From: JANMZO01 sp963763135
GTDB lineage: Bacteria; Actinomycetota; Acidimicrobiia; Acidimicrobiales; JANYDT01
Direction of reading: 5' to 3'
Length of the DNA stretch: 64,000 nt
Assembly: GCA_963763135.1 (NCBI GenBank)
Contig: CAVXNJ010000012.1
Span: 1,364,001-1,428,000, forward strand
This document shows, piece after piece, positions 43,262 to 52,039 of the stretch. The stretch's first letter is position 1. Every line of letters begins with the position of its first letter. The notes beneath the pieces are model-generated. The model made no database searches, was not told the origin of the DNA, and saw nothing but the letters and a program-made list of their open reading frames with translations. A program made the position numbers and the translations under genes.

Positions 43262-44370
43262 ATCTCACTTCGATCCGCCGCTCGGTCGCCGCTCCGGTTG
43301 CCGCTCTTGGTCTGTCAATCGTCATTGCCTCGGTGGCGCTGCTAGTCGCCGGTTACAACCCCGGTACCGCGTTCCGGTCGATGTGGGAGAACGTCGACGG
43401 CGCCGATGGAGTGGTAACGATCATCAACTACGCAGGCCGGTATTACGTGATGGGTGCTGCGGTGGCGATGGGATTCAAGATGAATCTGTTCAACATCGGA
43501 GCCAACGGCCAGTACCAGATCGCCGCACTTTTCGCAGGAGCGGTAGGCGGTGCACTGCACCTTCCGGGCGTCATCAACATTGCCGTCATGATCATCGTCG
43601 CGATGTTCTCCGGAGGAGTGTGGGCCGTCGTCCCCGGAGTACTCAACGTAACGCGCAAGGTGCACATCGTTGTCGCCACGATCATGATGAACGGCGTTGC
43701 CGGCGGGCTCATCGGCTACCTGCTTCGTACAAAGTTCCGGGACAAGAGCGACTTCATGACCGCTCACACGAAGACAATCCCGGCCGACAGCCGAATTCCC
43801 CACCTCAACCGGGTCCTGAAACTTTTCGGCTTCCACCTACCGGGGCAGACGTTTCTTCACGGATTCCTGCTCATCGCTGTTGTTGTCGGCATCGTGTTCT
43901 ACCTGCTGATCTACCGAAGCCGGTTCGGGTTCGACCTTCGATCGTCGGGCATGAATGCTGCGGCAGCCCGCTCCAGTGGTGTCAACCCGAAGCGCATGGT
44001 CCTGACCACAATGGCCGTGTCGGGAGCACTCGCCGGGCTCGCCGGAATGTCAGTTTTGCTGTCAGAGCAATACGAGTACGGCGACCGGTTCCCCACACTT
44101 CTCGGCTTCACCGGCATCTCTGTGGCCCTGTTGGGTCGCAACTCACCCGGCGGTATCGCCGCTTCGGCGGTGGTCTTGGCGACTATCGAGCAGGGAGCCC
44201 GGGGGCTTTCGGTTGTGAGCATCCCGCAGGAGATCGGACAGATTATTCAAGGCACGCTGCTTTTCGTCGCCGTCATCGCATACGAGGTTGTGCGTCGTCG
44301 CAACCAGGCTGCAACCATCCGAGAATCGGCCGCCCGCACCACGGCGGCTCATGCGGCGGTGACTGCGTGA
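43258..44370 (+). CDS. Nucleoside ABC transporter permease 1
   Basis: A 370-residue integral membrane protein of the BPD_transp_2 (BmpB/YufP) family, with about nine helices. GANGQYQIAALFAGAVGGAL and VATIMMNGVAGGLIGYLLR match the usual permease pattern. In the C-terminal half GFTGISVALLGRNSPGGI is the conserved loop. A hydrophilic insertion of about 35 residues in the middle (KFRDKSDFMTAHTKTIPADS) is also typical. GTG start overlaps the ATPase gene; its own stop overlaps the next gene. Confidence 0.92.
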   Translation: MNLTSIRRSVAAPVAALGLSIVIASVALLVAGYNPGTAFRSMWENVDGADGVVTIINYAGRYYVMGAAVAMGFKMNLFNIGANGQYQIAALFAGAVGGALHLPGVINIAVMIIVAMFSGGVWAVVPGVLNVTRKVHIVVATIMMNGVAGGLIGYLLRTKFRDKSDFMTAHTKTIPADSRIPHLNRVLKLFGFHLPGQTFLHGFLLIAVVVGIVFYLLIYRSRFGFDLRSSGMNAAAARSSGVNPKRMVLTTMAVSGALAGLAGMSVLLSEQYEYGDRFPTLLGFTGISVALLGRNSPGGIAASAVVLATIEQGARGLSVVSIPQEIGQIIQGTLLFVAVIAYEVVRRRNQAATIRESAARTTAAHAAVTA

Positions 44371-45644
44371 GCGCTGTTGTCACCGCACCCGTCATGACCA
44401 AGCGGAAGGTCGCCATCTCACCCGGCTCCACCGCAGCGATGCTAGGTGTGCTTACGATGGTGATGTTGTCGGCGGCGCGTGTCATTACGAGCGCCCCCGG
44501 CCTTACCGGAAGCGGCACCTTCGGAAGCGCGATAGGTCTCGCCGTACCGGTCGCCATGGCGGGGCTCGGCGGGTTGATCTCCGAGCGGGTCGGGATTGTC
44601 AACATCGGCCTTCAGGGGATGATGGTGTTCGGCACATGGGGCGCGGGGTTTTTCGGGTGGCATTTCGGTCCCTGGGGCGCACTGTTCGGCGGAGCCTTGA
44701 TGGGTGCAGTCGGTGGAGCTCTTCTTGCGCTCGCCACGATCACATTCGGGGTCGACCATGCCGTTGCCGGCGTTGCGATAAACCTCCTGGCCCCCGGTGT
44801 CGCCCGCTTCCTGTCGAGCGTGCTGTTCGCCGGGAAAGAAGGCGGTACGCTCACCGACTCGCCGCCCGTCGGTCATCTCGGTCGACTCACGTTGCCGTTC
44901 CTCGCCGGAGGACGCATCGGTTCCTGGCATTCACCTGACCCGCTCGGTTGGTTGGAGAAGCACAGGTGGTTCCTGATCGGCGACACTGCGTCACTGCTTC
45001 GCGGGCTCACGAGAGACATAGCCGTCGAGACCGTGTTGCTTCTTCTCCTTCTCCCACTCGTTGGTTACATCGTGTGGCGCACCCCAATCGGACTTCGGTT
45101 GCGGGCATCCGGGGAAAAGCCCGGCGCCGCCGACTCGCTCGGCGTCAACGTCATCCGGATCCGCTGGGCCGCCGTTGTCATCGCCGGTGCGATTGCCGGC
45201 CTCGGCGGGGCCTGGTTGGTGACAAACGTCGGCAAGTACCAGCAGGGTCAGGAGGGCCTCCGCGGGTTCCTCGGACTCGCTGCACTGATCTTCGGCAACT
45301 GGCGACCCGCCGGCCTTTTCGCCGGGGCCCTGCTTTTCCAGTTCGCCGACTCGGTCCGACTCGCGCTTGGCGACGGCCCAGCACGCGGGTTTGTTCTCAC
45401 CGTCGTGTTCGGACTCGCAGCACTCGCCATTTGGCAAGTGACCCGCAAAGCGATCACCGCCGGCGGAATTCTCATCGCCTCAACGATCGGGCTCTTTCTG
45501 TATTACGCGAGCGTGAGTCGGGTCGATGACAAACTCGCGTCGGTCTTCCCGTATCTGATTACGCTGCTTGTACTGCTGTTCTCCAGTGAACGGTTGCGGC
45601 CTCCAGCCGCATCCGGGCAACCATGGTTCAAGGGCGGCGACTAG
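44367..45644 (+). CDS. Nucleoside ABC transporter permease 2
   Basis: A 425-residue permease of the same family as its upstream neighbour (YufQ-type), with the AVPVAMAGLGGLISERVGIV start region, NIGLQGMMVFGTWGAGFFG, RLRASGEKPGAADSLG and GFLGLAALIFGNWRPAGL. It is longer than usual because of extra helices after residue 365. GTG 44367 overlaps the previous stop (GTGA). The two permeases probably form a heterodimeric channel. Confidence 0.92.
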   Translation: MSAVVTAPVMTKRKVAISPGSTAAMLGVLTMVMLSAARVITSAPGLTGSGTFGSAIGLAVPVAMAGLGGLISERVGIVNIGLQGMMVFGTWGAGFFGWHFGPWGALFGGALMGAVGGALLALATITFGVDHAVAGVAINLLAPGVARFLSSVLFAGKEGGTLTDSPPVGHLGRLTLPFLAGGRIGSWHSPDPLGWLEKHRWFLIGDTASLLRGLTRDIAVETVLLLLLLPLVGYIVWRTPIGLRLRASGEKPGAADSLGVNVIRIRWAAVVIAGAIAGLGGAWLVTNVGKYQQGQEGLRGFLGLAALIFGNWRPAGLFAGALLFQFADSVRLALGDGPARGFVLTVVFGLAALAIWQVTRKAITAGGILIASTIGLFLYYASVSRVDDKLASVFPYLITLLVLLFSSERLRPPAASGQPWFKGGD

Positions 45645-45792
45645 TGCTCCGTCGCTGAAGTACCGGAATGGTGCGGCGAACCATTCGGCGTCGAGGGCTG
45701 TCACAACACCCGCTCCTTATGCTGGCGACGGACCAATAGCTCGTGCATCTTCTTCGGTAGACCCGAAATTCCGATCGCTGAAAGCGGTGCGT

Positions 45793-46065
45793 TCAGGTCT
45801 CGATGGCTTCGCCGTCGATCGCAATGAGGTCCATCTCGTCCATGCAGTGCCTAGGGGCGACGGGGTCAACCGCGTCGGTCTTCACCATGCGAATCTCGGT
45901 GCCGCAGGTCGGGCAGCGGTAACGCATGTTGACCCGACGCAGTTCGCCGTCGGGCGGCGGGGCGGGAATCGGGGTGGCGAGGGAACCGATCATTCCGAAG
46001 CCGATCTTCAGTAGAACTCGCGCGGCAATCAGCGCAATCGCTATCCGAATTATCCAACCGACCAT
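45793..46065 (-). CDS. Small membrane protein with zinc-ribbon-like knuckle
   Basis: A 90-residue protein with an N-terminal membrane segment (WIIRIAIALIAARVLLKIGF) followed by a cytoplasmic or outer domain RYRCPTCGTEIRMV and a later Arg-His-Cys. The CPTCG and His-Cys pairs could bind zinc. Family not recognised; similar short zinc-ribbon proteins are common in actinobacteria. No operon partner: the thiolase gene upstream ends with its own terminator. Confidence 0.6.
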   Translation of the reverse strand: MVGWIIRIAIALIAARVLLKIGFGMIGSLATPIPAPPPDGELRRVNMRYRCPTCGTEIRMVKTDAVDPVAPRHCMDEMDLIAIDGEAIET

Positions 46066-46109
46066 GGGAAGAGGTTACCCGTCCCGGTTTCCGTAAGCGG
46101 CCGGGCGCG

Positions 46110-46151
46110 AAAACGCCCGCCGATTCGATCCGGAGATCGGTGCGGCGGGCG
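46110..46151 (-). terminator. Terminator of the thiolase gene
   Basis: Read on the minus strand, CGCCCGCCG (46151-46143) pairs with CGGCGGGCG (46122-46114), with a loop containing a GATC-rich inner hairpin, followed by TTTT. This is a standard Rho-independent terminator 60 bp after the thiolase stop. Confidence 0.85.
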
Positions 46152-46153
46152 CT

Positions 46154-46185
46154 TTCAGAACTTCAGAACTTCAGAACTTCAGAAC
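46154..46185. repeat. TTCAGAAC x4
   Basis: Four uninterrupted copies of the 8-mer TTCAGAAC, then a degenerate continuation, between the thiolase stop and its terminator. A simple repeat with no coding role. Confidence 0.9.
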
Positions 46186-46211
46186 GTGCAGAACGTCAGA
46201 ACTGCTTCCGA

Positions 46212-47372
46212 TTACAGGCGCTCGATGATCGTGGCGTTGGCCATGCCGCCGCCTTCGCACATCGTCTGCAGGCCGTAGCGGCCACCCGTGCGCTCGAGTT
46301 CGTTGAGCAGCGTGGCCATGAGCTTGGCACCCGAGCAGCCGAGCGGGTGACCGAGGGCGATGGCGCCACCGTTGACGTTGACCTTGCTCATGTCGGGGTG
46401 GTGTTCCTTCTCCCAGGCGAGAACGACCGAGGCAAAAGCCTCGTTGATCTCGACGAGGTCGATGTCGCCCATGGTCAGGCCGGCCTTGGCCAGAGCCTTT
46501 TCCGTGGCGGGAATCGGGGCGGTGAGCATGAGGCGGGGATCGGCGCCGGCGAGGGCGAAGCTCACGAAACGGGCACGGGGCTTCAGGCCGAGAGCCTTGG
46601 CGCGCTCTTCGCTCATGATCAGGACCGCCGAAGCGCCGTCGGTGATCTGCGACGAGTTGCCGGCGGTAACGCGACCGGTCTCGGGGATGAATGCCGGCTT
46701 CAGCTTGCCGAGCGATTCGAGGGTTGAATCGGGGCGGATGCCTTCGTCGGCCGTGACGAGCTGTCCATCGGCACCCATGATCTGGATGATCTCGTTCTGG
46801 AAGCGACCTTCGGCGGTAGCCCGGGCGGCGCGCTGGTGCGACTGTGCGGCGAAGCGGTCCATGTCTTCGCGGGAGATGCCCCACTTGTCGCAGATCAGCT
46901 CGGCCGAGATGCCCTGGGGCACGAGACCACCGGCTGCCTCATAGCGCTTGATCATGGTCGGCCCGAAGCCCATGCCCGGGCCGTTGGCGACCGATGCGCC
47001 CATCGGTACCCGGCTCATGTTCTCCACGCCGGCGGCGATGACGACGTCGTAGGCACCGGACATGACGCCCTGGGCGGCGAAGTGGATCGACTGCTGCGAG
47101 CTGCCGCACTGGCGATCAACGGTCGTGGCGGGAACGGTTTCCGGGAAGCCGGCGGCCAGAACGGCATTGCGGCCGATGTTGAGGCCCTGCTCGCCGACCT
47201 GCATGACGCAGCCCATGATCACGTCGTCGACCACCGAGGGGTCGAGATCGTTGCGGTCGCGGATGGCCTTCAGGACCTCGGCTGCCAGGTCAACGGCGTG
47301 CCAATCCTTCAGCTTTCCATTGCGCTTGCCACCCGCGGTACGGACGGCATCGACGATTACTGCGTTTTGCAT
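46212..47372 (-). CDS. Acetyl-CoA C-acyltransferase (thiolase)
   Basis: Condenses or cleaves acyl-CoAs in fatty-acid metabolism. The 386-residue protein carries the nucleophilic Cys in DRQCGSSQQ, the NEAFASV motif, the His in GGAIALGHPLGCSG and the second Cys in MCEGGGMANA. ATG 47372 is preceded by GAGGAG at ideal spacing. The actual chain-length specificity is not clear; this subgroup is usually annotated as steroid/fatty-acid thiolase. Monocistronic. Confidence 0.92.
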   Translation of the reverse strand: MQNAVIVDAVRTAGGKRNGKLKDWHAVDLAAEVLKAIRDRNDLDPSVVDDVIMGCVMQVGEQGLNIGRNAVLAAGFPETVPATTVDRQCGSSQQSIHFAAQGVMSGAYDVVIAAGVENMSRVPMGASVANGPGMGFGPTMIKRYEAAGGLVPQGISAELICDKWGISREDMDRFAAQSHQRAARATAEGRFQNEIIQIMGADGQLVTADEGIRPDSTLESLGKLKPAFIPETGRVTAGNSSQITDGASAVLIMSEERAKALGLKPRARFVSFALAGADPRLMLTAPIPATEKALAKAGLTMGDIDLVEINEAFASVVLAWEKEHHPDMSKVNVNGGAIALGHPLGCSGAKLMATLLNELERTGGRYGLQTMCEGGGMANATIIERL

Positions 47373-47516
47373 GTTGCTCCTCAAGGGGGTTTGGCGGGTG
47401 ATCCCTGCCAACTAGACCGAACGGTCAAGTTTGCCACTTCCGGTGCCGGAACGGAAACTGGTGTGCCACGGCCGTGCCGTCCACCCGGACTTGCGTTGCG
47501 CCAGAATGGTCGCCCC

Positions 47517-48440
47517 ATGGCCATCTTCTTAGCCCTGCTGTGCTCACTGACGTACGGGGCGGGCGACTTCTTCGGTGGCTCAGCCGCTCGCCGCGTGCAC
47601 CCGTTTGCCGTTGGTTGGGCCTCACACACGATGGTCGTCGTGCCCATTGCACTGGTCGCCGCCCTGGTCGGCTCCGAACACGTGGCCTCTCGGGACTTGG
47701 GGTGGGGAGCGATCGGTGGACTACTCGGCGAAGGCGCACTCCTGGCGCTCTACGCCGGGCTCGCCCGAGGCCCGATGACCATCGTGGCGCCGACGACAGC
47801 GCTGATCGCCGCGGCCGTCCCGGTGCTGGTCGGCTCGGTCTTCCAGGGCGAACGCCCTTCGATATGGCAGTGGCAGGGGATCGCTCTGGCCATGGTGGCA
47901 ATCGTCGCGATCAGCCTGTCGCCAAGCCCTCCCGCCGAACTGCACGATCACACAGATCCCAACCCGCAGCCGGAATCCGGTCAGATTCGATTCGTTCCCG
48001 CGGCCGGGGGCTTCAACGCGCTGACCCTCGGCTTTTCGCTGATCGCCGGTTTCGGGTTCGGCATGTTCTTCGTCGCCCTCGACCGCACGTCGAAGACCGC
48101 GGGCCTGTGGCCGCTCGTTTCCGGACGGGTGGCATCGTCGCTGCTGCTTTCGCTCCTTGTGGTGGCCCTTCCCCCGTTTCGCAGACGCGTCTTCACCCGC
48201 AACCTGTGGCCCACGATGGCGCTCATCACCGGCGCGGCCGCGTTCGATCTGACGGCGAACGTGTTCTACCTTTTTGCCGTTCGCCGGGGCGATCTGTCGA
48301 TCGTGGCGGTGCTGTCGTCGCTGTATCCCGCGTCGACGGTCATCCTGGCAAACCGGTTCCTCAAGGAACGTCTCGCGCCGCGCCAGCTGGCCGGGATGGG
48401 CATTGCCGTTGCCGCCGTCGTGCTGGTCGCGCTTGGATGA
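47517..48440 (+). CDS. EamA/DMT superfamily transporter
   Basis: A 307-residue integral membrane protein with ten predicted helices arranged as two repeats, each beginning with an EamA-like stretch (FLALLCSLTYGAGDFFGGSA and FSLIAGFGFGMFFVALDRT). The helix at the end of each half ends in the usual acidic/basic residues (GERPSIWQWQGIALAMV, KERLAPRQLAGMGIAV). A His/Pro-rich hydrophilic loop joins the halves. Substrate unknown, usually amino acids or metabolites, often efflux. Confidence 0.88.
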   Translation: MAIFLALLCSLTYGAGDFFGGSAARRVHPFAVGWASHTMVVVPIALVAALVGSEHVASRDLGWGAIGGLLGEGALLALYAGLARGPMTIVAPTTALIAAAVPVLVGSVFQGERPSIWQWQGIALAMVAIVAISLSPSPPAELHDHTDPNPQPESGQIRFVPAAGGFNALTLGFSLIAGFGFGMFFVALDRTSKTAGLWPLVSGRVASSLLLSLLVVALPPFRRRVFTRNLWPTMALITGAAAFDLTANVFYLFAVRRGDLSIVAVLSSLYPASTVILANRFLKERLAPRQLAGMGIAVAAVVLVALG

Positions 48441-48527
48441 AACCGGCGACCAATTCTTGACCAAATGAGTCGGTTTTAGGCTGTACGATATTTCGACCCG
48501 CTCGCAAATCCCTCGGAAGGACTCACC

Positions 48528-49163
48528 ATGACACTGCGCATTGGCGATATCGCACCTGACTTCACCGCCGAAACCACCCAGGGCACGATCAAGTTCCATG
48601 AATGGCTGGGTGACAGCTGGGGCGTGCTTTTCAGCCACCCCAAAGACTTCACGCCGGTCTGCACCACTGAGCTCGGACGCGTAGCCAAGCTCGCACCGGA
48701 GTTCGCCAAGCGCAACACCAAGGTCATCGGCCTGTCGGTCGATACCGTCGAAAACCATCTCGCCTGGGAAGGTGACATCGCCGAAACTCAGGGCACCCCG
48801 GTGGAGTTCCCGATGATCGGCGACCCCGACAAGGTCGTGTCGAATCTCTATGACATGATCCACCCGAATGCGTCCGACACCATGACCGTTCGTTCGGTGT
48901 TCGTCATCGGCGCCGACAAGAAGGTCAAGCTGTTCATCACCTACCCCGCGTCGACCGGTCGGAACTTCGACGAGATCCTCCGTGTCATCGACTCGCTGCA
49001 GCTCACCGCCAAGTACAAGGTCGCCACACCGGTCGACTGGAAAGACGGAGACGACGTGATCATCGGTTCAGCCGTCTCCGACGAAGAAGCCAAGACGCTC
49101 TTCCCCGGTGGCTGGACGACCGTCAAGCCGTACCTTCGCACGCTGCCGCAACCGGGCAAGTAA
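48528..49163 (+). CDS. 1-Cys peroxiredoxin (Prx6 group)
   Basis: Reduces peroxides through one cysteine. The 211-residue product has the family's start (LRIGDIAPDFTAET), LFSHPKDFTPVCTTELG with peroxidatic Cys45 as its only cysteine, and the C-terminal extension (VDWKDGDDVIIGSAVSDEEA, FPGGW) that marks the Prx6/AhpC-1Cys group. With no resolving Cys, an external thiol must reduce it. GGAAGGA-like ribosome binding site. A strong terminator follows. Confidence 0.95.
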   Translation: MTLRIGDIAPDFTAETTQGTIKFHEWLGDSWGVLFSHPKDFTPVCTTELGRVAKLAPEFAKRNTKVIGLSVDTVENHLAWEGDIAETQGTPVEFPMIGDPDKVVSNLYDMIHPNASDTMTVRSVFVIGADKKVKLFITYPASTGRNFDEILRVIDSLQLTAKYKVATPVDWKDGDDVIIGSAVSDEEAKTLFPGGWTTVKPYLRTLPQPGK

Positions 49164-49244
49164 ACGGAGTAGCTTAGGGAGTAGCTAAGCGCACATACCG
49201 CTGCCGCTTCAGAACAGAAGTCGGAGTTGGGGGACTCCTACACA

Positions 49245-49280
49245 AATGGCCGGGCACCTTCGGGTGCCCGGCCATTTCGT
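49245..49280. terminator. Rho-independent terminator after peroxiredoxin
   Basis: AATGGCCGGGCACC (49245-49258) and GGTGCCCGGCCATT (49263-49276) form a perfect 14-bp stem with a TTCG tetraloop, followed by TCGTTCC. The stable tetraloop and length make this one of the clearest terminators of the window. Confidence 0.9.
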
Positions 49281-49441
49281 TCCCGAAGACTGACCGCGAG
49301 TCACTAGCCAGATCTCAAAAAGCCAGATCTCACGCAACGGCACACAGACCTTTTGATCTTTGCCGGGTGAATTCACGAAACGCTCCAGGTCGTCGGCCAA
49401 AGGTTCTTCGCGTTCCGGAAATCGGGCGATAATGGGCGGGC

Positions 49442-50368
49442 ATGTCCGCCGAATCGACCCACGTTCCCGACTGGAAACAGGCCAATCCGGCAGCGATCGC
49501 CCGTGCGCTGCAACATGCGCTGAAGAAGCCATCGGGCGGCTGGCTCGTGGTCGACGCCACCCGCACGTTGCTGTCGATGCGCAAGCCTCACCGCTACTGG
49601 ATCGATGGGCATGAGTTCGTCGCGTGGACCACGCTCGATCACGGTCTCACCATCGCCCCGGCCGCGTGCCCGCACATGGGCGCTGATCTCTGCAACTCGA
49701 AATTGGATCTCGACGGCTGCCTCGTGTGCCCCTGGCACGGTCTCACACTTCCCCCGACGGGTCGCGATCATTGGGCACCGACGCATTTGTTCGACGACGG
49801 TGTCCTCACGTGGATACAGCTCAACCCGGGGGCCGACGACGCCACTTCCGCACCGATCCTGGCCGATCGACCGACGCGGTTTCTCGACGGAGTCATTCGG
49901 AAGGAGGCTGCGTGCGAGCCTCAGGACGTGATTGCCAACCGACTCGACCCTTGGCACGGCGTGCATTTTCACCCCTACGCCTTTCACGATCTCGTTGTCA
50001 CCCACGCCACAGATGAAGCGATCGATCTGGAGGTGAGTTACCGCGTCCTTCCGAAAACCCACGTTCGGGTAGGCGCGCGTTTCGAATGTCCCGAACCGAA
50101 CACGATCGTGATGACGATCACCGCCGGGGAGGGTGAAGGGTCGGTTGTCGAAACACATGCAACGCCGTTGTCGCACGCATCTCCCGGGGTTCTGCCCCGC
50201 ACCGCGATCGTGGAAGCCACACTCGCGAGCAGTGGTCGGGCGGGGTTCATCCACGCCACGAAGGGCGCGACCTTAGTACGTCCACTTATTAAATTGATGG
50301 CTTCGCGGCTCTGGAACGACGATGCGAAGTACGCCGAACGAACGTACGAACTACGTTCCCGGGTCTGA
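49442..50368 (+). CDS. Rieske [2Fe-2S] oxygenase-like protein (carotenoid-associated)
   Basis: A 308-residue protein with a complete Rieske site: Cys76-x-His78 (CPHMGADL) and Cys96-x2-His99 (CPWHG). After this, DPWHGVHFHPYAFH near residue 170 could supply a mononuclear iron as in Rieske oxygenases. This type (DUF5914-like) is known next to aromatic carotenoid genes of actinobacteria, and here it is convergent with a CrtU-like gene. Its role in carotenoid ring modification is suggested by context, not shown. Confidence 0.8.
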   Translation: MSAESTHVPDWKQANPAAIARALQHALKKPSGGWLVVDATRTLLSMRKPHRYWIDGHEFVAWTTLDHGLTIAPAACPHMGADLCNSKLDLDGCLVCPWHGLTLPPTGRDHWAPTHLFDDGVLTWIQLNPGADDATSAPILADRPTRFLDGVIRKEAACEPQDVIANRLDPWHGVHFHPYAFHDLVVTHATDEAIDLEVSYRVLPKTHVRVGARFECPEPNTIVMTITAGEGEGSVVETHATPLSHASPGVLPRTAIVEATLASSGRAGFIHATKGATLVRPLIKLMASRLWNDDAKYAERTYELRSRV

Positions 50369-50420
50369 AGCGCTCCGACCTCGATCACGGGCGGGAACGC
50401 GTCGCCCGAAAACCGGCGGA

Positions 50421-51971
50421 TCAGACCGCTTTGCGTCGTCGCTGCCAGGCCTGAAGACCCGCCAATAAACCCCGATCGGGAATCGACCAGACCGGCTCCG
50501 GACTCACGCCCCAGTCGGCAAGCAACCCGTTGGCCGCGAGAAACCCGCTGGTAACGGAGCGCTCCATCAGCGCAGTCGGAAACGGCAGCCGAACAAGATC
50601 GCCCGCCAGCTTGAGCCCACGATGCGGGGTCTCCACCGTCGGTCTGCGGGCCCACGATCCCGGCTCAAAGCCGGGACAGTCACTGCGGACCAGAAAACGC
50701 TCGTCGATGATCTGTGCACCTAGCAACTCGGGATACACCTCGTGAAGGGCGTTCATGAGTTCCCGCTTGATCACTGCCTCCTCGACAATTGATCCGTGCA
50801 CATAGGATTTTGGGAGTGCGTAACCGTGCAACTCGATCACGCTTCCTCCGGTTCGCAGAGCCCAACGCTGCGCCTCCGCCTGATAGCGGTGTACGCAGGA
50901 GATGTTGTCGATGATGCCAAGACCTGCGGTGCCGGCAAAGGCCGCCCGGTCCGGATTGACCTCACGGTCGAACCAGATCCGCCAGACCGCGAACGCGGGC
51001 GCCGTTTGGAGTGATCTGATCTCGTCAGACCAGGGATGGTATGCGCGCATCCAATCGTTGCGCTCGACGATCGCCCGGAGTCCTTCCACATTCACGGCCA
51101 GAACCACGCCTTCGCTCCGGCCCGGTTCGGGGATGTCGAGCATCGGGGAGTTCAACCTGATGTCGACACCGTTGGCCGTCATCAGGCGACGGAGTGGTTT
51201 CCATATCGCGTCGTCGAACGGCTGGTCCAGGACATCGAACAGGATCCCTTCAGCGGAACCGCAAAAGTACAGATGGAACATCATCAGCATTTCCGCTGCG
51301 GACATCTCGTCCTGAGGGTTGAAGAACGAATGGGCGAACACCTCAAAGAGCATTCGCCGTGCGGCTTCCGGGAACTTCACCGCATCGAGATATGCAGATG
51401 CCGTCATGTCATCGAAGCGGTCGTAGGTGGTGTCGTCGAACGCCAGCATTTCGGCGGCGAAGTCGCCGTCGATCCCGATCAGATCGCGTAGCCCCAGTGT
51501 CGGCGTGCGCTTGACCAGGGCCAGGAGATTCAGCGGCGGGGTCGTCGGCAGCCCGGCGAACGACTCCATCGCACCATCGGGTCCGAACAGCGGGTAGTCG
51601 TTGCACGGTCGGAGGAACCGCAGAGCCGGGTCGATCCGACGCAGCAGCGCTCTCACGTTGTAGTACTGCCGGAAGAACGCGTGGAACCCGCGCTCCATCT
51701 GGAACGTTTCGCCTCCGGCCTGCGTGTTGAGTTGATCGGCCCACGAGCTCACCCGACCCCCGAGCACCGGTGACGCCTCGTGGAGCGTCACGCTCACGCC
51801 CCGTTCGGCGAGAACCAGAGCCGCGCTCACCCCGGCCAGACCTCCACCCACGACAGTGACGCGCGCCGGCTTGGCCGGATCAATCCGCGCCGTCTGCCCG
51901 GGAACTGTCGATGTCACCAGCCTGGCCCGCCGATCACGCGGACCGCTCGGAACGCCAACCGGCCTTTTCAT
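50421..51971 (-). CDS. crtU: CrtU-like FAD-dependent carotenoid desaturase/methyltransferase
   Basis: A 516-residue flavoprotein. VTVVGGGLAGVSAALVLAER is the FAD-binding fold; ERGFHAFFRQYYNVRALLRR, LPTTPPLNLLALVKRTPT and AEMLMMFHLYFCGSAEGI match the isorenieratene-synthase (CrtU/CruE) group, which turns beta-ionone rings into aromatic rings. The C-terminus PFPTALMERSVTSGFLAAN is typical of carotenoid desaturases. No crtE, crtB, crtI or crtY is visible here. The start codon lies in a 14-bp tandem repeat that repeats the start region three times. The methyltransferase gene is upstream in the same direction. Confidence 0.8.
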   Translation of the reverse strand: MKRPVGVPSGPRDRRARLVTSTVPGQTARIDPAKPARVTVVGGGLAGVSAALVLAERGVSVTLHEASPVLGGRVSSWADQLNTQAGGETFQMERGFHAFFRQYYNVRALLRRIDPALRFLRPCNDYPLFGPDGAMESFAGLPTTPPLNLLALVKRTPTLGLRDLIGIDGDFAAEMLAFDDTTYDRFDDMTASAYLDAVKFPEAARRMLFEVFAHSFFNPQDEMSAAEMLMMFHLYFCGSAEGILFDVLDQPFDDAIWKPLRRLMTANGVDIRLNSPMLDIPEPGRSEGVVLAVNVEGLRAIVERNDWMRAYHPWSDEIRSLQTAPAFAVWRIWFDREVNPDRAAFAGTAGLGIIDNISCVHRYQAEAQRWALRTGGSVIELHGYALPKSYVHGSIVEEAVIKRELMNALHEVYPELLGAQIIDERFLVRSDCPGFEPGSWARRPTVETPHRGLKLAGDLVRLPFPTALMERSVTSGFLAANGLLADWGVSPEPVWSIPDRGLLAGLQAWQRRRKAV

Positions 51972-52010
51972 CGCACAGGCCTCATCGCACAGGCCTCATC
52001 GCACAGGCCT
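51969..52010. repeat. 14-bp tandem repeat x3 spanning the crtU start codon
   Basis: CATCGCACAGGCCT is repeated perfectly at 51969, 51983 and 51997, with a partial fourth copy. On the minus strand each copy carries an ATG and a GAGG ribosome-binding-like sequence, and the first copy provides the crtU start. Since 14 is not a multiple of 3, neighbouring ATGs are in other frames. Confidence 0.95.
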
Positions 52011-52039
52011 CATCGAACGACCTTCAGTGGTTGAAAGGT

